From NCBI RefSeq assembly GCF_018617875.1, contig NZ_JACSKZ010000001.1, forward strand, positions 496,001-560,000: DNA of 64,000 nucleotides, written 5' to 3'. The translations under genes and the position numbers were made by a program. The notes under the pieces were generated by a model. The model saw only the letters and a list, made by a program, of their open reading frames with translations, did no database searches and was not told where the DNA came from. Each line of letters opens with the position of its first letter. Position 1 is the stretch's first letter. Origin of the DNA: Exiguobacterium algae. Its GTDB lineage: Bacteria; Bacillota; Bacilli; Exiguobacteriales; Exiguobacteriaceae. Positions 8,961 through 16,500 of the stretch are shown piece by piece.

Positions 8961-9290
8961 ATGAAAGTAACGCGAGAAAAATTAAATCCCGAAATGAAAC
9001 ATCCGCTCGAACAGCTTGTCAGTGTCGTCGGTATGCTTGCAATTTTGCGCTATGGCTATTTGTTTATCGATACAGAAAAAACAAGGGTTCAAATCTTGAT
9101 TTGGCTCGTCGTCGGATTCGCTGTCATTTACGTCGTGGAGCAACTCCTGAAACGAACTGCCCGCCATCTCCCCATCGTCCGTAAACGGTTTTTGATCCCC
9201 GTTTACGTGATTCTCTTCGCTTTATTCTTAGGAAGTTTCCGTGTCCCACGTGAAACAGTAGATGCCGTCCGACATTTCTTCGGCATGTAA
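8961..9290 (+). CDS. Small membrane protein, unknown function
   Basis: 109 residues with three likely membrane helices: about residues 20-36 (VVGMLAILRYGYLFI), 44-62 (ILIWLVVGFAVIYVVEQL) and 80-96 (FLIPVYVILFALFLGSF). Basic residues lie between helices 2 and 3. I chose ATG at 8961 because AATAGGTGA lies about ten bases before it; an upstream in-frame ATG at 8940 lacks such a site. It is divergent from ytpP and closed by its own terminator. I do not recognise the family. Confidence 0.7.
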   Translation: MKVTREKLNPEMKHPLEQLVSVVGMLAILRYGYLFIDTEKTRVQILIWLVVGFAVIYVVEQLLKRTARHLPIVRKRFLIPVYVILFALFLGSFRVPRETVDAVRHFFGM

Positions 9291-9330
9291 AAAGACAAAG
9301 TTGACCGAATCGGTCGCCTTTGTCTTTTCT
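9288..9330. terminator. Bidirectional terminator
   Basis: AAAGACAAAG/CTTTGTCTTT with an inner GACCG/CGGTC stem. It has A-rich and T-rich flanks, so it serves both converging genes. Confidence 0.85.
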
Positions 9331-9335
9331 ATTTC

Positions 9336-10352
9336 TCAATATTCGATTTTCATATCGTTTGGACGAATGCGCCCTGTCCGCTTCAACACTGCATAAACCG
9401 CGTAACTCAATAATGCGGGTCCAATGAACAGGAATCCGATAACAATAATGAACGTATACCAACTAAATCCCATCGTCTCTAGCATGACGATTGGTCCTAC
9501 AAATCCGCTTGTCCCCATTCCGGCGCCCGCTGCAATACTTTCCAACTCAAATAATAATATGGCGATCGGGGCCAGTACAGCCCCTGCTAAAGTTGGCGGT
9601 AAGATAATCCACGGATTTTTGACGATATTGCCGACTTGAAGCATCGATGTTCCGATTCCTTGAGCAATCGCTCCTCCCACACCGTTATCCTTATAACTCG
9701 TCACCGCAAATCCAACCATCTGCGCGGCACATCCGACTGTTGCGGCACCCGCAGCGATTCCGCTCAATCCTAACATGAGTGATATGGCAGCACTTGAAAT
9801 CGGAGCGGTCAATGCGAGCCCCATTAATGTTGCGACAACCACACCCATAAAGAGGGGTTGTTGCTCTGTGCCCCATTCAATCCACGTACCGAGCTGCGTC
9901 ATGAACAACCCAACATACTTTCCAATATACGTAGCACTTAAATATCCTATGGCGATGGTTGTAAACGGCGTGACAAGAATATCGAGCTTTGTTGATTTCG
10001 AAACGAGTTTAGACGTTTCCACAGCAAGAATCGTCGCCACATAACTACCGGCAGGACCAAATTCATAACCGAACGCGCCCACAACGAGCGCTGAAAATAA
10101 AATAAGCGGCGGGGCCTCAAGAGCGTAAGCGATTGCAATCCCAATCGCCGGCCCCGTCAAACTGATGGCGATATCTCCAATTTGAATGAGCACCTCTCCG
10201 AGATTTGAAAAAGAGGTAGTCCCGATCTGTCCGCCGACCGTTTTGATGATCAGACCAATAATTAATGTACTGAATAACCCTAGGGCCATATAGCTCAGTG
10301 CCGTCACGAAATAGAGAGACGGACTGAGTGTGATTCCTTTATTCTTTAACAC
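9336..10352 (-). CDS. PTS EIIC-like membrane permease (PTS_EIIC_2 type)
   Basis: 338-residue polytopic membrane protein with eight to ten hydrophobic, glycine/alanine-rich segments, resembling the PF13303 'PTS_EIIC_2' family. The N-terminal motif GITLSPSLYFVTALSYMALG fits that family. I place the start at GTG 10352, because AGGAGG lies six bases upstream; a start at 10382 would translate through that site. No EIIA or EIIB gene is next to it, so phosphotransferase activity is unproven and the substrate is unknown. It may be a facilitator rather than a true PTS permease. Confidence 0.8.
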   Translation of the reverse strand: MLKNKGITLSPSLYFVTALSYMALGLFSTLIIGLIIKTVGGQIGTTSFSNLGEVLIQIGDIAISLTGPAIGIAIAYALEAPPLILFSALVVGAFGYEFGPAGSYVATILAVETSKLVSKSTKLDILVTPFTTIAIGYLSATYIGKYVGLFMTQLGTWIEWGTEQQPLFMGVVVATLMGLALTAPISSAAISLMLGLSGIAAGAATVGCAAQMVGFAVTSYKDNGVGGAIAQGIGTSMLQVGNIVKNPWIILPPTLAGAVLAPIAILLFELESIAAGAGMGTSGFVGPIVMLETMGFSWYTFIIVIGFLFIGPALLSYAVYAVLKRTGRIRPNDMKIEY

Positions 10353-10443
10353 ATAAATCCTCCTAACAAACTGTCTTGTCACTAGTATGTAATCTGTCTA
10401 TACACTTTTATCAGTATAAGGTTTTTTTGACAAATAGCAATAT

Positions 10444-10473
10444 AAAAAAGCCACAATTTGATTGTGGCTTAAA
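10444..10473 (-). terminator. Terminator after the M42 peptidase
   Basis: Stem AAGCCACAAT/ATTGTGGCTT followed on the minus strand by TTTTTTATA. Confidence 0.85.
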
Positions 10474-10475
10474 AA

Positions 10476-11549
10476 TCAATGGGATGGACGCAACGTCTCG
10501 AGAGTTGAACGATCGAGTCGTTTGACAACAGCTTTCAGTAACGCTTTCGCCGCATCGTAATCGTCTGTGTGCAAAATCGAAGCATGTGTATGGATGTATC
10601 GGGATGCAACTCCGATTACCGCAGTCGGGACCCCTTCCCCACTCATGTGAACGCGTCCTGCGTCTGTGCCGCCTGGCGAGACAAAGTATTGTGTCTTAAT
10701 ATTTTCATCGGATGCCGTATCGAGCAAGAAATCACGCATTTCCGGTGACATGACCATGACGCGGTCCAAAATCCGAATCAGCGCGCCTTCTCCGAGCTGT
10801 CCGAATTCCGTTTTACTTCCAGAAGCGTCGTTTGCAGGCGAGGCATCCAGGACGAACGCGATATCCGGTTGAATCAACTCCGAAGCCGTCTGTGCACCGC
10901 GCAATCCAACCTCTTCTTGTACGGTAGCACCCGAGAATAAAATGTTCGGGTGATCGGCTTTTGTCGTCTCTTCTAATAATTCGACAGCAAGACCGACTCC
11001 GTAACGGTTATCCCATGCCTTGGCCATAATTTTTTTCGGGTGATGAAGTGGTGTGAACGCACTTGACGGGATTGCCGGAAGCCCCGGACGAACACCCCAT
11101 GATTCCGCTTCTTCTTTGGAATCTGCTCCGATATCGATAAACATTTGTTTGATTTCCATCGGTTTGCTCATTGCGTCCGGTCCTAACAAGTGTGGCGGTG
11201 TAGAGGCCACGACCCCCGGAATTTTCGCATCAGCCGTCACGATATCAAAGCGTTGAGCCATCAACACTTGACTCCACCATCCACCGAGTGGCTGTATGTA
11301 CAACATTCCGTTGTCAGTGATTCGCGTCACCATAAACGCCACTTCGTCCATGTGACCCGCCACCATCACGCGTGGACCTGATTCGTCCCCGACACGTTTT
11401 CCAAAGATTGAACCGATCCCATCCGTCATCACTTCGTCTACGTGAGGTGTGATTCGTTCGCGAACAAACTGGCGGACCTCGGATTCAAATCCAGGGGCTC
11501 CCGGTAGTTCTGTCAGTGTCTTAAATAAATCTCTTGTCTTTTGTTCCAT
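10476..11549 (-). CDS. M42-family aminopeptidase (glutamyl aminopeptidase / YtoP-like)
   Basis: Cytosolic dinuclear metallo-aminopeptidase forming large tetrahedral oligomers in related proteins. Motifs: the first metal ligand in VMVAGHMDEV, the bridging aspartate in KAWDNRYG, the catalytic pair in TVQEEVGLRGA, an aspartate ligand in VLDASPAND, and the last histidine in RYIHTHASI. Starting at ATG 11549 gives 357 residues, the usual family length; GGAAAGG lies nine bases upstream. The longer in-frame start at 11621 adds a basic, non-conserved extension. B. subtilis has ytoP in the same neighbourhood. Confidence 0.92.
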   Translation of the reverse strand: MEQKTRDLFKTLTELPGAPGFESEVRQFVRERITPHVDEVMTDGIGSIFGKRVGDESGPRVMVAGHMDEVAFMVTRITDNGMLYIQPLGGWWSQVLMAQRFDIVTADAKIPGVVASTPPHLLGPDAMSKPMEIKQMFIDIGADSKEEAESWGVRPGLPAIPSSAFTPLHHPKKIMAKAWDNRYGVGLAVELLEETTKADHPNILFSGATVQEEVGLRGAQTASELIQPDIAFVLDASPANDASGSKTEFGQLGEGALIRILDRVMVMSPEMRDFLLDTASDENIKTQYFVSPGGTDAGRVHMSGEGVPTAVIGVASRYIHTHASILHTDDYDAAKALLKAVVKRLDRSTLETLRPSH

Positions 11550-11685
11550 TTCCCTCATCCTTTCCATGCATCCTGGTCTCATTATATACAAAAGTTTTGC
11601 CGAGAAGCGAATGCTTTTCATTTCAATAGGGTACAGGTTTTGGTACGATGTATTTGATAGCCATAGTTCAAGGGGAGGTAGTCAT

Positions 11686-11988
11686 ATGAAAAAAAGGTAT
11701 TGGTTAATTGGAATCGGGGTCGCCGTCATTGCCGCACTTATGACGAAAAAGGCTTTGGATGAACGCAGCTTATCTGCAGAAGACGCTTTAGAGTATACGA
11801 AGCGTGCTTTCTCAGCGAAAGGACATGTCCAGGGGGCATGGATTTCAGCTTCACCTGAGATTCATACGTATGACGGTCGTGAATACGACGTCTACAAAGG
11901 TGGCATCTCCGTTCTTGAGAATGAGGAAGAGAAGACATATGAGTTCACAGTCGACTCTGAGACTGGCGCTTTACTTGAATATGCATGA
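11686..11988 (+). CDS. Small PepSY-type membrane-anchored protein
   Basis: 100 residues. One N-terminal membrane segment (about residues 5-20, WLIGIGVAVIAALMT) may act as an uncleaved anchor. A single PepSY-like domain follows (SAEDALEYTKRAF, then GREYDVYKGGISV and YEFTVDSETGALLEY). PepSY modules are often found on extracytoplasmic proteins linked to peptidase inhibition, but the role here is unknown. ATG at 11686 lies about seven bases after AGGGGAGG. It is divergent from the M42 peptidase and has its own terminator. Confidence 0.8.
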   Translation: MKKRYWLIGIGVAVIAALMTKKALDERSLSAEDALEYTKRAFSAKGHVQGAWISASPEIHTYDGREYDVYKGGISVLENEEEKTYEFTVDSETGALLEYA

Positions 11989-11991
11989 CGT

Positions 11992-12022
11992 AAAACCGAC
12001 GAATCATTCGTCGGTTTTTTTG
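11992..12022 (+). terminator. Terminator after the PepSY gene
   Basis: Stem AAACCGACGAAT/ATTCGTCGGTTT followed by TTTTTTTG. Confidence 0.88.
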
Positions 12023-12041
12023 TTTAGTCTTAGCAAAAGAG

Positions 12042-12068
12042 TGGAAAATTGAAATTGGTAGTTTTCCA
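12042..12068. promoter_or_regulatory. Inverted repeat upstream of dhaK
   Basis: TGGAAAA (12042-12048) and TTTTCCA (12062-12068) are exact inverted copies, 13 bases apart, 22 bases before the dhaK start. It could be an operator or an RNA hairpin near the ribosome binding site. I cannot assign a regulator. Confidence 0.4.
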
Positions 12069-12090
12069 AATTGAAAAGGAGTGATCCCGT

Positions 12091-13068
12091 GTGAAAAAAC
12101 TAATCGGTGAAGCAAGCGAACTCGTGTCGCAAATGGTCGAGGGAATGGTGCACGCCCATCCAGAACTGTATGGTCGGGTTGACGGGGTAAACGTCATCTG
12201 CCGTGCCGATGGGGCCAAATCAGGAAAAGTCGGTCTTGTTTCAGGTGGCGGAAGTGGTCACGAACCTGCACACGCCGGCTACGTCGGAGATGGCATGCTT
12301 GATGCGGCGGTTTGTGGGGAAGTCTTTACCTCACCTACTCCAGATATGGTACTCGAAGGGATTAAAGCTGCCGATGGCGGCAACGGTGTATTGCTCGTCG
12401 TCAAAAACTATTCTGGTGACGTCATGAACTTCGAACTGGCTGCAGAGCTTGCTGAAGGTGACGGCATCAAAGTGGACCATGTCGTGGTAGCGGATGACGT
12501 CGCGATTTCTAACAAAGAGGACCGCCGTGGTGTGGCAGGTACCGTTTTTGTGCATAAGATTGCAGGCGCTGCCGCCGCAAGCGGAAAATCACTCGAAGAA
12601 GTGAAAGCGATTGCAGAAAAGGTTGCTTCGCACGTCCGTTCGATGGGGATGGCAGTCGAACCTTGTTATATGCCTGTGAGCGGAAAACCGGGGTTTGATT
12701 TAAATGAAGATGAGATGGAGATTGGGATTGGGATCCATGGTGAGCGAGGGGTCGAACGGAAACCGGTCAGTGATGTCGATGCCATTGTCGATGACCTACT
12801 CGGACATTTGCAAAAAGAGGTGGAGCCAGGTGAAGTGGCCGTCATGGTAAACGGAATGGGTGGCACACCACTCTCAGAGCTATATGTCACGTACCATTTT
12901 GTCGCTCAAAAATTAGAAGCGGCAGGGTACAAACTAAAACGTAAATACGTTGGCAATTACATGACTTCACTCGAAATGCACGGATTCTCGATCACGTTAC
13001 TCCCGCTTGATGACGAAATGACAGCATATCTCGATGCCCCATCGTCTGCACTTGGGTTCAAACTATAA
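12091..13068 (+). CDS. dhaK: PTS-dependent dihydroxyacetone kinase, substrate-binding subunit DhaK
   Basis: Binds dihydroxyacetone covalently as a hemiaminal on a histidine and receives phosphate from DhaL-bound ADP/ATP. The active histidine is H216 in IGIGIHGERG, and the GLVSGGGSGHEPAH motif is at residues 48-61. The 325-residue length is normal. GTG start at 12091 is preceded by AAAAGGAGTGA. It is the first gene of dhaK-dhaL-dhaM. Because DhaM takes phosphate from PEP through enzyme I and HPr, this unit depends on ptsI, which lies later in the window. Confidence 0.96.
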   Translation: MKKLIGEASELVSQMVEGMVHAHPELYGRVDGVNVICRADGAKSGKVGLVSGGGSGHEPAHAGYVGDGMLDAAVCGEVFTSPTPDMVLEGIKAADGGNGVLLVVKNYSGDVMNFELAAELAEGDGIKVDHVVVADDVAISNKEDRRGVAGTVFVHKIAGAAAASGKSLEEVKAIAEKVASHVRSMGMAVEPCYMPVSGKPGFDLNEDEMEIGIGIHGERGVERKPVSDVDAIVDDLLGHLQKEVEPGEVAVMVNGMGGTPLSELYVTYHFVAQKLEAAGYKLKRKYVGNYMTSLEMHGFSITLLPLDDEMTAYLDAPSSALGFKL

Positions 13069-13087
13069 TAAATGAGGTGTTCGTTAC

Positions 13088-13678
13088 ATGTTGACGATTG
13101 ATGGATTTAAGCAAGCGTTACGCCATACCCAAACTGAAATCGAGTCGCAAAAAGACACGTTAACCGATTTAGACCGTGCGATCGGGGACGGTGACCATGG
13201 AATCAACATGTCACGCGGATTTGAAGCCGTTCTCTCGATTCTTGACGAAGATTACGACTCTCTAGGCGCACTGAGCAAAAAAGTAGGAATGACGCTCATG
13301 TCTAAAGTCGGTGGTGCTGCGGGACCTCTTTACGGATCGGCTTTCGTAAAAATAGCAGCCGCATTCGGTGATGCCAAGGAAGCGGATTTCGCTCTCGTCA
13401 AAGAGGCGTTATTGGAAGGAACGAACTCCATCAAGGCGCGTGGCAAGTCGGAAGCGGGTCAAAAAACGATGGTGGACGTCTGGGAACCTTTCGCCTTGAA
13501 CGTCGATGAGGGCGACAACTACGATTCTCAGTTAAACGAATTAGTCCAGAAAACCGAAGATATGATTGCCACGAAAGGACGTGCCTCATACTTTGGAGAA
13601 AACTCGCGCGGTACGATTGATCCGGGTGCACTCTCGAGCTCTATTTTACTCAGCGCCTTGATGAAGGAGGTCGGATAA
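13088..13678 (+). CDS. dhaL: Dihydroxyacetone kinase, nucleotide-binding subunit DhaL
   Basis: Holds ADP permanently and passes the phosphoryl group from DhaM to dihydroxyacetone. The magnesium/ADP motif GDGDHGINMSRGF lies at residues 33-45, and GGAAGPLYG (about residues 76-84) is a second family motif. The 196-residue length is normal for a free-standing DhaL. It starts at ATG 13088, 19 bases after dhaK. Its last codons contain the AAGGAGG site that serves dhaM. Confidence 0.96.
   Translation: MLTIDGFKQALRHTQTEIESQKDTLTDLDRAIGDGDHGINMSRGFEAVLSILDEDYDSLGALSKKVGMTLMSKVGGAAGPLYGSAFVKIAAAFGDAKEADFALVKEALLEGTNSIKARGKSEAGQKTMVDVWEPFALNVDEGDNYDSQLNELVQKTEDMIATKGRASYFGENSRGTIDPGALSSSILLSALMKEVG
13664..13670 (+). 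promoter_or_regulatory. Ribosome binding site of dhaM, inside dhaL
   Basis: AAGGAGG nine bases before the ATC at 13680. It decides the dhaM start, because no ATG, GTG or TTG is in frame between the upstream stop (13662) and 13737. Confidence 0.7.
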
Positions 13679-13679
13679 C

Positions 13680-14039
13680 ATCGTTGAGCTTATTATCGTC
13701 TCCCATAGCGCCAAAATCGCCGAGGGAATTCAAGATTTGATGAAAGAAATGGCTCCATCTGTCCCCATTCATTTGGCAGGCGGACTTGAAGACGGTTCAA
13801 TCGGTACCGATGTCAATCGCATCATGGCAGCGATTGAACAGGTGAACGAAGAAGCCATTTTGCTCAGTGATATCGGATCGGCCACCATGAATGCCGAACT
13901 TGCCATCGAGATGCATGAAGGCGACCAAAAAATTGTCTTCTTTGATGGACCGATTGTCGAGAGCGCATTCGTCGCTTCGGTCTCGTCCGGCAACGGCATG
14001 ACTGCAGAACAAATCGTGGAACAACTTCAAAATAACTAA
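13680..14039 (+). CDS. dhaM: Dihydroxyacetone kinase phosphotransferase subunit DhaM, apparent ATC start
   Basis: EIIA(Man)-like protein that carries phosphate from HPr to DhaL-ADP. Reading from ATC at 13680 gives 119 residues starting (M)VELIIVSHSAKIAEG. The phosphorylated histidine then falls at position 9, the same place as in E. coli DhaM, whose N-terminus has the form MVNLVIVSHS. The GGLEDGSIGTD motif is also present. The only standard in-frame start, ATG 13737, would remove the active histidine. AAGGAGG lies nine bases before the ATC. Either the gene really initiates at ATC or a base is wrong. Only the EIIA domain is present, without fused HPr or EI domains. Confidence 0.88.
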   Translation: MVELIIVSHSAKIAEGIQDLMKEMAPSVPIHLAGGLEDGSIGTDVNRIMAAIEQVNEEAILLSDIGSATMNAELAIEMHEGDQKIVFFDGPIVESAFVASVSSGNGMTAEQIVEQLQNN

Positions 14040-14040
14040 A

Positions 14041-14090
14041 AACCCCCGTAGCAACCGACATTGCAGGTTGTTACGGGGGTTCGTTTGTTC
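14041..14090 (+). terminator. Terminator of dhaKLM
   Basis: Long stem AACCCCCGTA...TACGGGGGTT with inner CAACC/GGTTG, followed by a T-rich stretch. Confidence 0.85.
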
Positions 14091-14099
14091 ACATGATGA

Positions 14100-14609
14100 T
14101 TAACGCGGGTTGTCGTTCTTCTCGTAAACAGGGTTCATATACGAACTTGTTGAATAGAAACGTGGTACGACAACAAACAAAATGAGTGCCGGAATCGCAA
14201 TCAACAAGAGTAAAATCAACACTGGTAACCAGTAGATGACTTTTTGACCGAGCATGTCGATATTCGCATCTGCGAAATCGCCCGCTCCTTCAACTTCTGC
14301 AAGTTCAGCAGTTGTTAAGATTTTACCTTCAGTCGCATCGAAATAATGGAACTCCGTTTTACGCGTGATGAATAGTCCGTCACGGATTGTATCGAGTTCA
14401 ACAACGGCCGCGACTACTTCGTTCCCGTTAGAATGGCGAAGCGTCTCTTCTTTGATGATTTTCGCCGTTCCTTCTTTGTAATCATAATGCGTAGCTTTCA
14501 AATCCTCTTCGAGTGCGTCTAAGAACGCTTCGTTCGCTGAGGTATTCATTGGTGCGATTGTTAGAATGAAGATTACTGCAAGCAGGCTTGCCCATGCTTT
14601 TTTCAACAT
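14100..14609 (-). CDS. Secreted/membrane protein, unknown function
   Basis: About 169 residues from ATG 14609. The N-terminus looks like a signal peptide (MLKKAWASLLAVIFILTI, then a likely cleavage near ANEA). An extracellular alpha/beta region follows. A C-terminal membrane helix (YWLPVLILLLLIAIPALILFV) is followed by a short cytosolic tail. ATG 14609 is preferred over ATG 14615 and the upstream 14648 because the AAGGGGGA site sits eight bases before it. It stands alone between dhaM and trmB. I do not recognise the family. Confidence 0.7.
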   Translation of the reverse strand: MLKKAWASLLAVIFILTIAPMNTSANEAFLDALEEDLKATHYDYKEGTAKIIKEETLRHSNGNEVVAAVVELDTIRDGLFITRKTEFHYFDATEGKILTTAELAEVEGAGDFADANIDMLGQKVIYWLPVLILLLLIAIPALILFVVVPRFYSTSSYMNPVYEKNDNPR

Positions 14610-14714
14610 CCCCATGTTCCCCCTTCTCTTATTCCAGTTTAGCGTCATTCCTATTGTACCAAGAAGAAAGAAAAAAGTGTGAAGAAAATACTACTAAAAT
14701 AAGAAAAAAGCGTG

Positions 14715-15362
14715 TCAATTTTTCGGACGGAAGACAGCTTCCATGCGATAAATCGGCTGACCAAGCGCGCTAAAGCGTTCTTCATACTCAGTTCGAACAT
14801 TATCTTCTGGTTCATCGGCATGTAAATCAAGTGAAATCTCTGTGAAAAACATGCCATATTGGCTCATACTTTGCAAGGAATATTCAAATAATCCCCGGTT
14901 ATCCGTCTTAAAGTGAATTTCCCCACCTTTTGGCAAGACCGCCTCATATGTCGCAAGGAATGTTTTGTAAGTCAAACGGCGTTTCGCGTGACGTGTTTTC
15001 GGCCATGGGTCAGAGAAGTTCAAATACACCCGATCAACTTCTCCTGCCTCGAAGTATTCAACGAGTTGCTTCGCATCGACTGTCAATACTCTCACGTTCG
15101 GCATCGGTGTATCGACCAGTTTTTGCACGATGGAGACCGCGACGCTTTCAAAAAGTTCGATCGCGATAAAGTTGACATCCGGGTACTGCTTGGCCATCCC
15201 TAAAATAAATTGTCCTTTTCCAGAACCGACTTCAATGAAAAGAGGATGGTCATTACCAAACTCTTCTGCCCATTTCCCTTTCAACTGATCAGGATTGGGG
15301 ATAAAAATATGCTCTTGAGCCTCCATATATTCTTTAGCCCAAGGTTTATGACGTAAACGCAT
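14715..15362 (-). CDS. trmB: tRNA (guanine-N7-)-methyltransferase
   Basis: Forms m7G46 in the variable loop of tRNAs using S-adenosylmethionine. Class I methyltransferase fold with the SAM motif IEVGSGKGQFILGMA, the conserved NFSDPWPKTRHAKRRL segment for tRNA/guanine binding, and FKTDNRGLFEYS. Length 215 is normal. Gene order trmB followed by ytmP matches B. subtilis, except that ytzH is missing and a small peptide gene lies in its place on the other strand. Confidence 0.97.
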   Translation of the reverse strand: MRLRHKPWAKEYMEAQEHIFIPNPDQLKGKWAEEFGNDHPLFIEVGSGKGQFILGMAKQYPDVNFIAIELFESVAVSIVQKLVDTPMPNVRVLTVDAKQLVEYFEAGEVDRVYLNFSDPWPKTRHAKRRLTYKTFLATYEAVLPKGGEIHFKTDNRGLFEYSLQSMSQYGMFFTEISLDLHADEPEDNVRTEYEERFSALGQPIYRMEAVFRPKN

Positions 15363-15499
15363 GAAAATCCTACCTTTCGTTCAACAAATGTTCAAAGTTT
15401 TTGTGACAGCGCAGTTTCTAAGCGTGCACTCCTCTTGCGATTATACACGAAAACATAGTTTAATGGACGTGAATCATCCTTCACAAGGAGGTTAAAATC

Positions 15500-15610
15500 A
15501 TGAGCACGTTAGATCAATTTCTCATCTTCTATGCAGGTCCCCTCACATTTTTTGCTGGCGTCATCGCCACGTTTGTTTGGGCCTACTTTATGAACCCTGA
15601 TGATGTTTGA
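15500..15610 (+). CDS. 36-residue single-pass membrane peptide (CydS-like?)
   Basis: Reads MSTLDQFLIFYAGPLTFFAG and continues with a hydrophobic helix and the acidic end NPDDV. It is supported by an ideal AAGGAGG site at 15485-15491, eight bases before ATG 15500, and by a strong terminator right after its stop. The N-terminal FLIFYA followed by a proline resembles, from memory, CydS, the small subunit of Bacillaceae cytochrome bd oxidases. No cydAB genes are nearby, so the assignment is tentative. It lies between the divergent trmB and the convergent ytmP. Confidence 0.6.
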   Translation: MSTLDQFLIFYAGPLTFFAGVIATFVWAYFMNPDDV

Positions 15611-15618
15611 TGCATACC

Positions 15619-15658
15619 GAAAGGGATGGCTTCTTGTTAAGGAGCCATCCCTTTTTTA
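15619..15658. terminator. Bidirectional terminator
   Basis: AAGGGATGGCT/AGCCATCCCTT followed by TTTTTT on the plus strand. It lies between the small peptide gene and the end of ytmP. Confidence 0.85.
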
Positions 15659-16465
15659 ATTGATTCGTTCATATGCTTCATCAATCAACTCACGGAGTAC
15701 GTTTAACCCTTCCGTTTTAGCCGGGGCGCTAACTTCTCCGTAAATCGTGAGAATCGTTTGCGCAATCGCGTACCAATGCATGCGATAGTGCAGCTCGCTC
15801 GAGTACTCGACGCCGTAGTGTTCAAACCACGCTTCCCACTCCACGTCATCCACATAACTGTAGACGACCATCGCTAAATCGAAGGCCCGATCGGCAATAA
15901 TGGCATCATCCCAGTCCGTTAAATAAAGGAGACCCGATTCATCTTCGATCCAGTTGTTATGATTTAAATCAGAATGACAAACGACAAACTCACGCTCATC
16001 ATCATTCGGTAAATGATCCTGTAACCAAGTGATGGCTTCGACAATGGTTTCATCTGCTTCATCCTGTTCGTAGGCTTCACATTGTTGGAGCAACAGTTTT
16101 GACGTGACCGGGGTGTGATTCAATTGTTGTAGCATGAATAATAGCTCTTTCGAATCATGAATCTTCCCTAGCTGCGCCGCAACATCTGGTCGCTTCATAT
16201 CCTCAGGCGAAAGCTCACGGCCTTCTATAAATTGTTGCGCACTTAGCACGTCACCGTTAAACATCCGCTTTGTCCAGAGCAACTTCGGCACGATTCCTTC
16301 TGCCGAAAGAATTGCCAGGAACGGAGAGGAGTTTCGTTTAACAAAAATCTTTTGTTGGCGCGTCGTCGCAACATACGCTTCACCTGTAATTCCGCCAGCG
16401 GAAGCGACAGTCCACTCCTTGCCGAGCGCACCGATAATATCTGAATACATATTCATCACGCTCAA
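15656..16465 (-). CDS. ytmP: Aminoglycoside-phosphotransferase-fold kinase YtmP
   Basis: 269 residues of the APH/choline-kinase fold. The catalytic loop is HSDLNHNNWI, and the metal-binding DFG-equivalent is LTDWDDAI. The N-terminus carries a glycine-rich strand (GGITGEAYVATTRQQKIFVKRN) with a probable ATP-binding lysine. The natural substrate is unknown; antibiotic resistance should not be assumed. It is the last gene of a minus-strand run beginning with pepV and lies 35 bases after amyX. Confidence 0.9.
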   Translation of the reverse strand: MSVMNMYSDIIGALGKEWTVASAGGITGEAYVATTRQQKIFVKRNSSPFLAILSAEGIVPKLLWTKRMFNGDVLSAQQFIEGRELSPEDMKRPDVAAQLGKIHDSKELLFMLQQLNHTPVTSKLLLQQCEAYEQDEADETIVEAITWLQDHLPNDDEREFVVCHSDLNHNNWIEDESGLLYLTDWDDAIIADRAFDLAMVVYSYVDDVEWEAWFEHYGVEYSSELHYRMHWYAIAQTILTIYGEVSAPAKTEGLNVLRELIDEAYERIN

Positions 16466-16500
16466 ATCTTACGTAAAATTATAGAGATACAATCAACATC

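Noticed and set aside
13737-14039. dhaM starting at ATG 13737
   Set aside because: This would delete the phosphorylated histidine and the first beta strand, and no ribosome binding site lies before it.
15656-16465. Reading ytmP as an antibiotic resistance kinase
   Set aside because: The APH fold is shared by many metabolic kinases, and the locus is the conserved Bacillales trmB-ytmP-amyX position.
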